A program made the position numbers and the translations under genes. Positions 6,017-6,196 of a stretch of 6,196 bases of DNA are shown in pieces. Position 1 is the stretch's first letter, and each line of letters starts with the position of its first letter. The notes beneath the pieces are model-generated. The model was given only the letters and a program-made list of their open reading frames with translations. It searched no databases and was not told where the DNA came from. Source of the stretch: Spartobacteria bacterium (lineage in GTDB: Bacteria > Verrucomicrobiota > Verrucomicrobiia > Chthoniobacterales > UBA10450); contig JAJPJU010000042.1 of the NCBI GenBank assembly GCA_021324035.1, forward strand, positions 1 to 6,196, written 5' to 3'.

Positions 6017-6196
6017 ATGAGCAAAGGCGAGAGGATTTCGCAGTTTGTGCGCGAGCTCGAAGGCGACGATGTCGATCCTTCGGGCGACGTGGCGAGTCAT
6101 CCGTTTTATCGCGCTTTTTTTCGCTGCTGGAACGAACAGCGTTATTACGAGGCGCACGACGTTTTGGAGCAGGTTTGGCTCAATCGGGACAGCGAC
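6017..6196 (+). CDS. DUF309 domain protein, N-terminal part (partial at window edge)
   Basis: Sixty codons from ATG 6017 to the end of the window, open throughout. The key segment is FFRCWNEQRYYEAHDVLEQVW (residues 34-54): the Tyr/Trp-Glu-Ala-His-(Asp/Glu)-x-Leu-Glu-x-x-Trp pattern (E45, H47, E51, W54) is the signature of DUF309, a small helical family of unknown function found in bacteria and archaea. The first ~25 residues (MSKGERISQFVRELEGDDVD) are a polar, charged leader. No Shine-Dalgarno site is seen before the ATG (CCCTCC precedes it). The gene is divergent from the CorC-type gene across an 86-base gap (5931-6016) in which I see no strong promoter consensus. A minus-strand open frame over the same bases is a shadow of this gene. 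Confidence 0.82.
   Translation, partial: MSKGERISQFVRELEGDDVDPSGDVASHPFYRAFFRCWNEQRYYEAHDVLEQVWLNRDSD

Noticed and set aside
5927..6157. Minus-strand 76-codon frame whose stop overlaps the start of the CorC-type gene by ATGA, which could look like an upstream operon gene.
   Set aside because: It is antisense to the DUF309 coding region, whose YYEAHDVLEQVW signature is convincing; the frame itself has no recognisable domain.

Overview
The window is a compact, ordinary-looking stretch of bacterial chromosome with seven complete or nearly complete genes plus a partial gene at each edge. No rRNA, tRNA, CRISPR array, transposase or phage gene is visible. Several traits point to a soil or freshwater Verrucomicrobiota (Chthoniobacterales / 'Spartobacteria'-like): a moderately GC-rich sequence, few clear Shine-Dalgarno sites, a threonyl-tRNA synthetase that appears to start directly at its editing domain, a secreted small protein of unknown family, and dispersed low-complexity repeats of a kind I associate with that group. 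This placement is inference from style, not a database match.

Layout. Bases 1-257 (minus) are the N-terminal end of thrS. Bases 258-401 are a divergent intergenic region with two different short repeats. Bases 402-1124 (plus) encode a protein-L-isoaspartate O-methyltransferase with a lipoprotein-like N-terminus. It converges, with an 8-base gap, on a minus-strand secreted protein of unknown function (1133-1666). Divergent from that is a plus-strand two-gene unit, a GT-C/GT39-type membrane glycosyltransferase (1720-3207) overlapping by ATGA a spermidine/spermine-N-acetyltransferase-like GNAT enzyme (3204-3698). This unit converges, with a 7-base gap, on a minus-strand two-gene unit of CNNM/CorC-type proteins: a full-length DUF21-CBS-CorC_HlyC protein (4650-5930, first in the operon) and a shorter DUF21-CBS paralogue without the C-terminal domain (3706-4653), joined by another ATGA overlap. 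Beyond an 86-base divergent gap, the first 60 codons of a DUF309 protein run off the right edge on the plus strand.

How the genes work together. The two ATGA-coupled pairs are the only clear functional units. The CNNM/CorC pair probably forms a membrane divalent-cation (Mg2+/Co2+) transport or sensing module, possibly a heteromer. The glycosyltransferase/GNAT pair is coupled in translation but shares no obvious pathway. The rest is a mosaic of single genes. I do not see a new defence, mobile or biosynthetic system. The points most worth a second look are the predicted export of an S-adenosylmethionine-dependent repair enzyme, the asymmetric CNNM pair with changed membrane-motif residues, and three short repeats, one of which lies in frame inside the glycosyltransferase gene.
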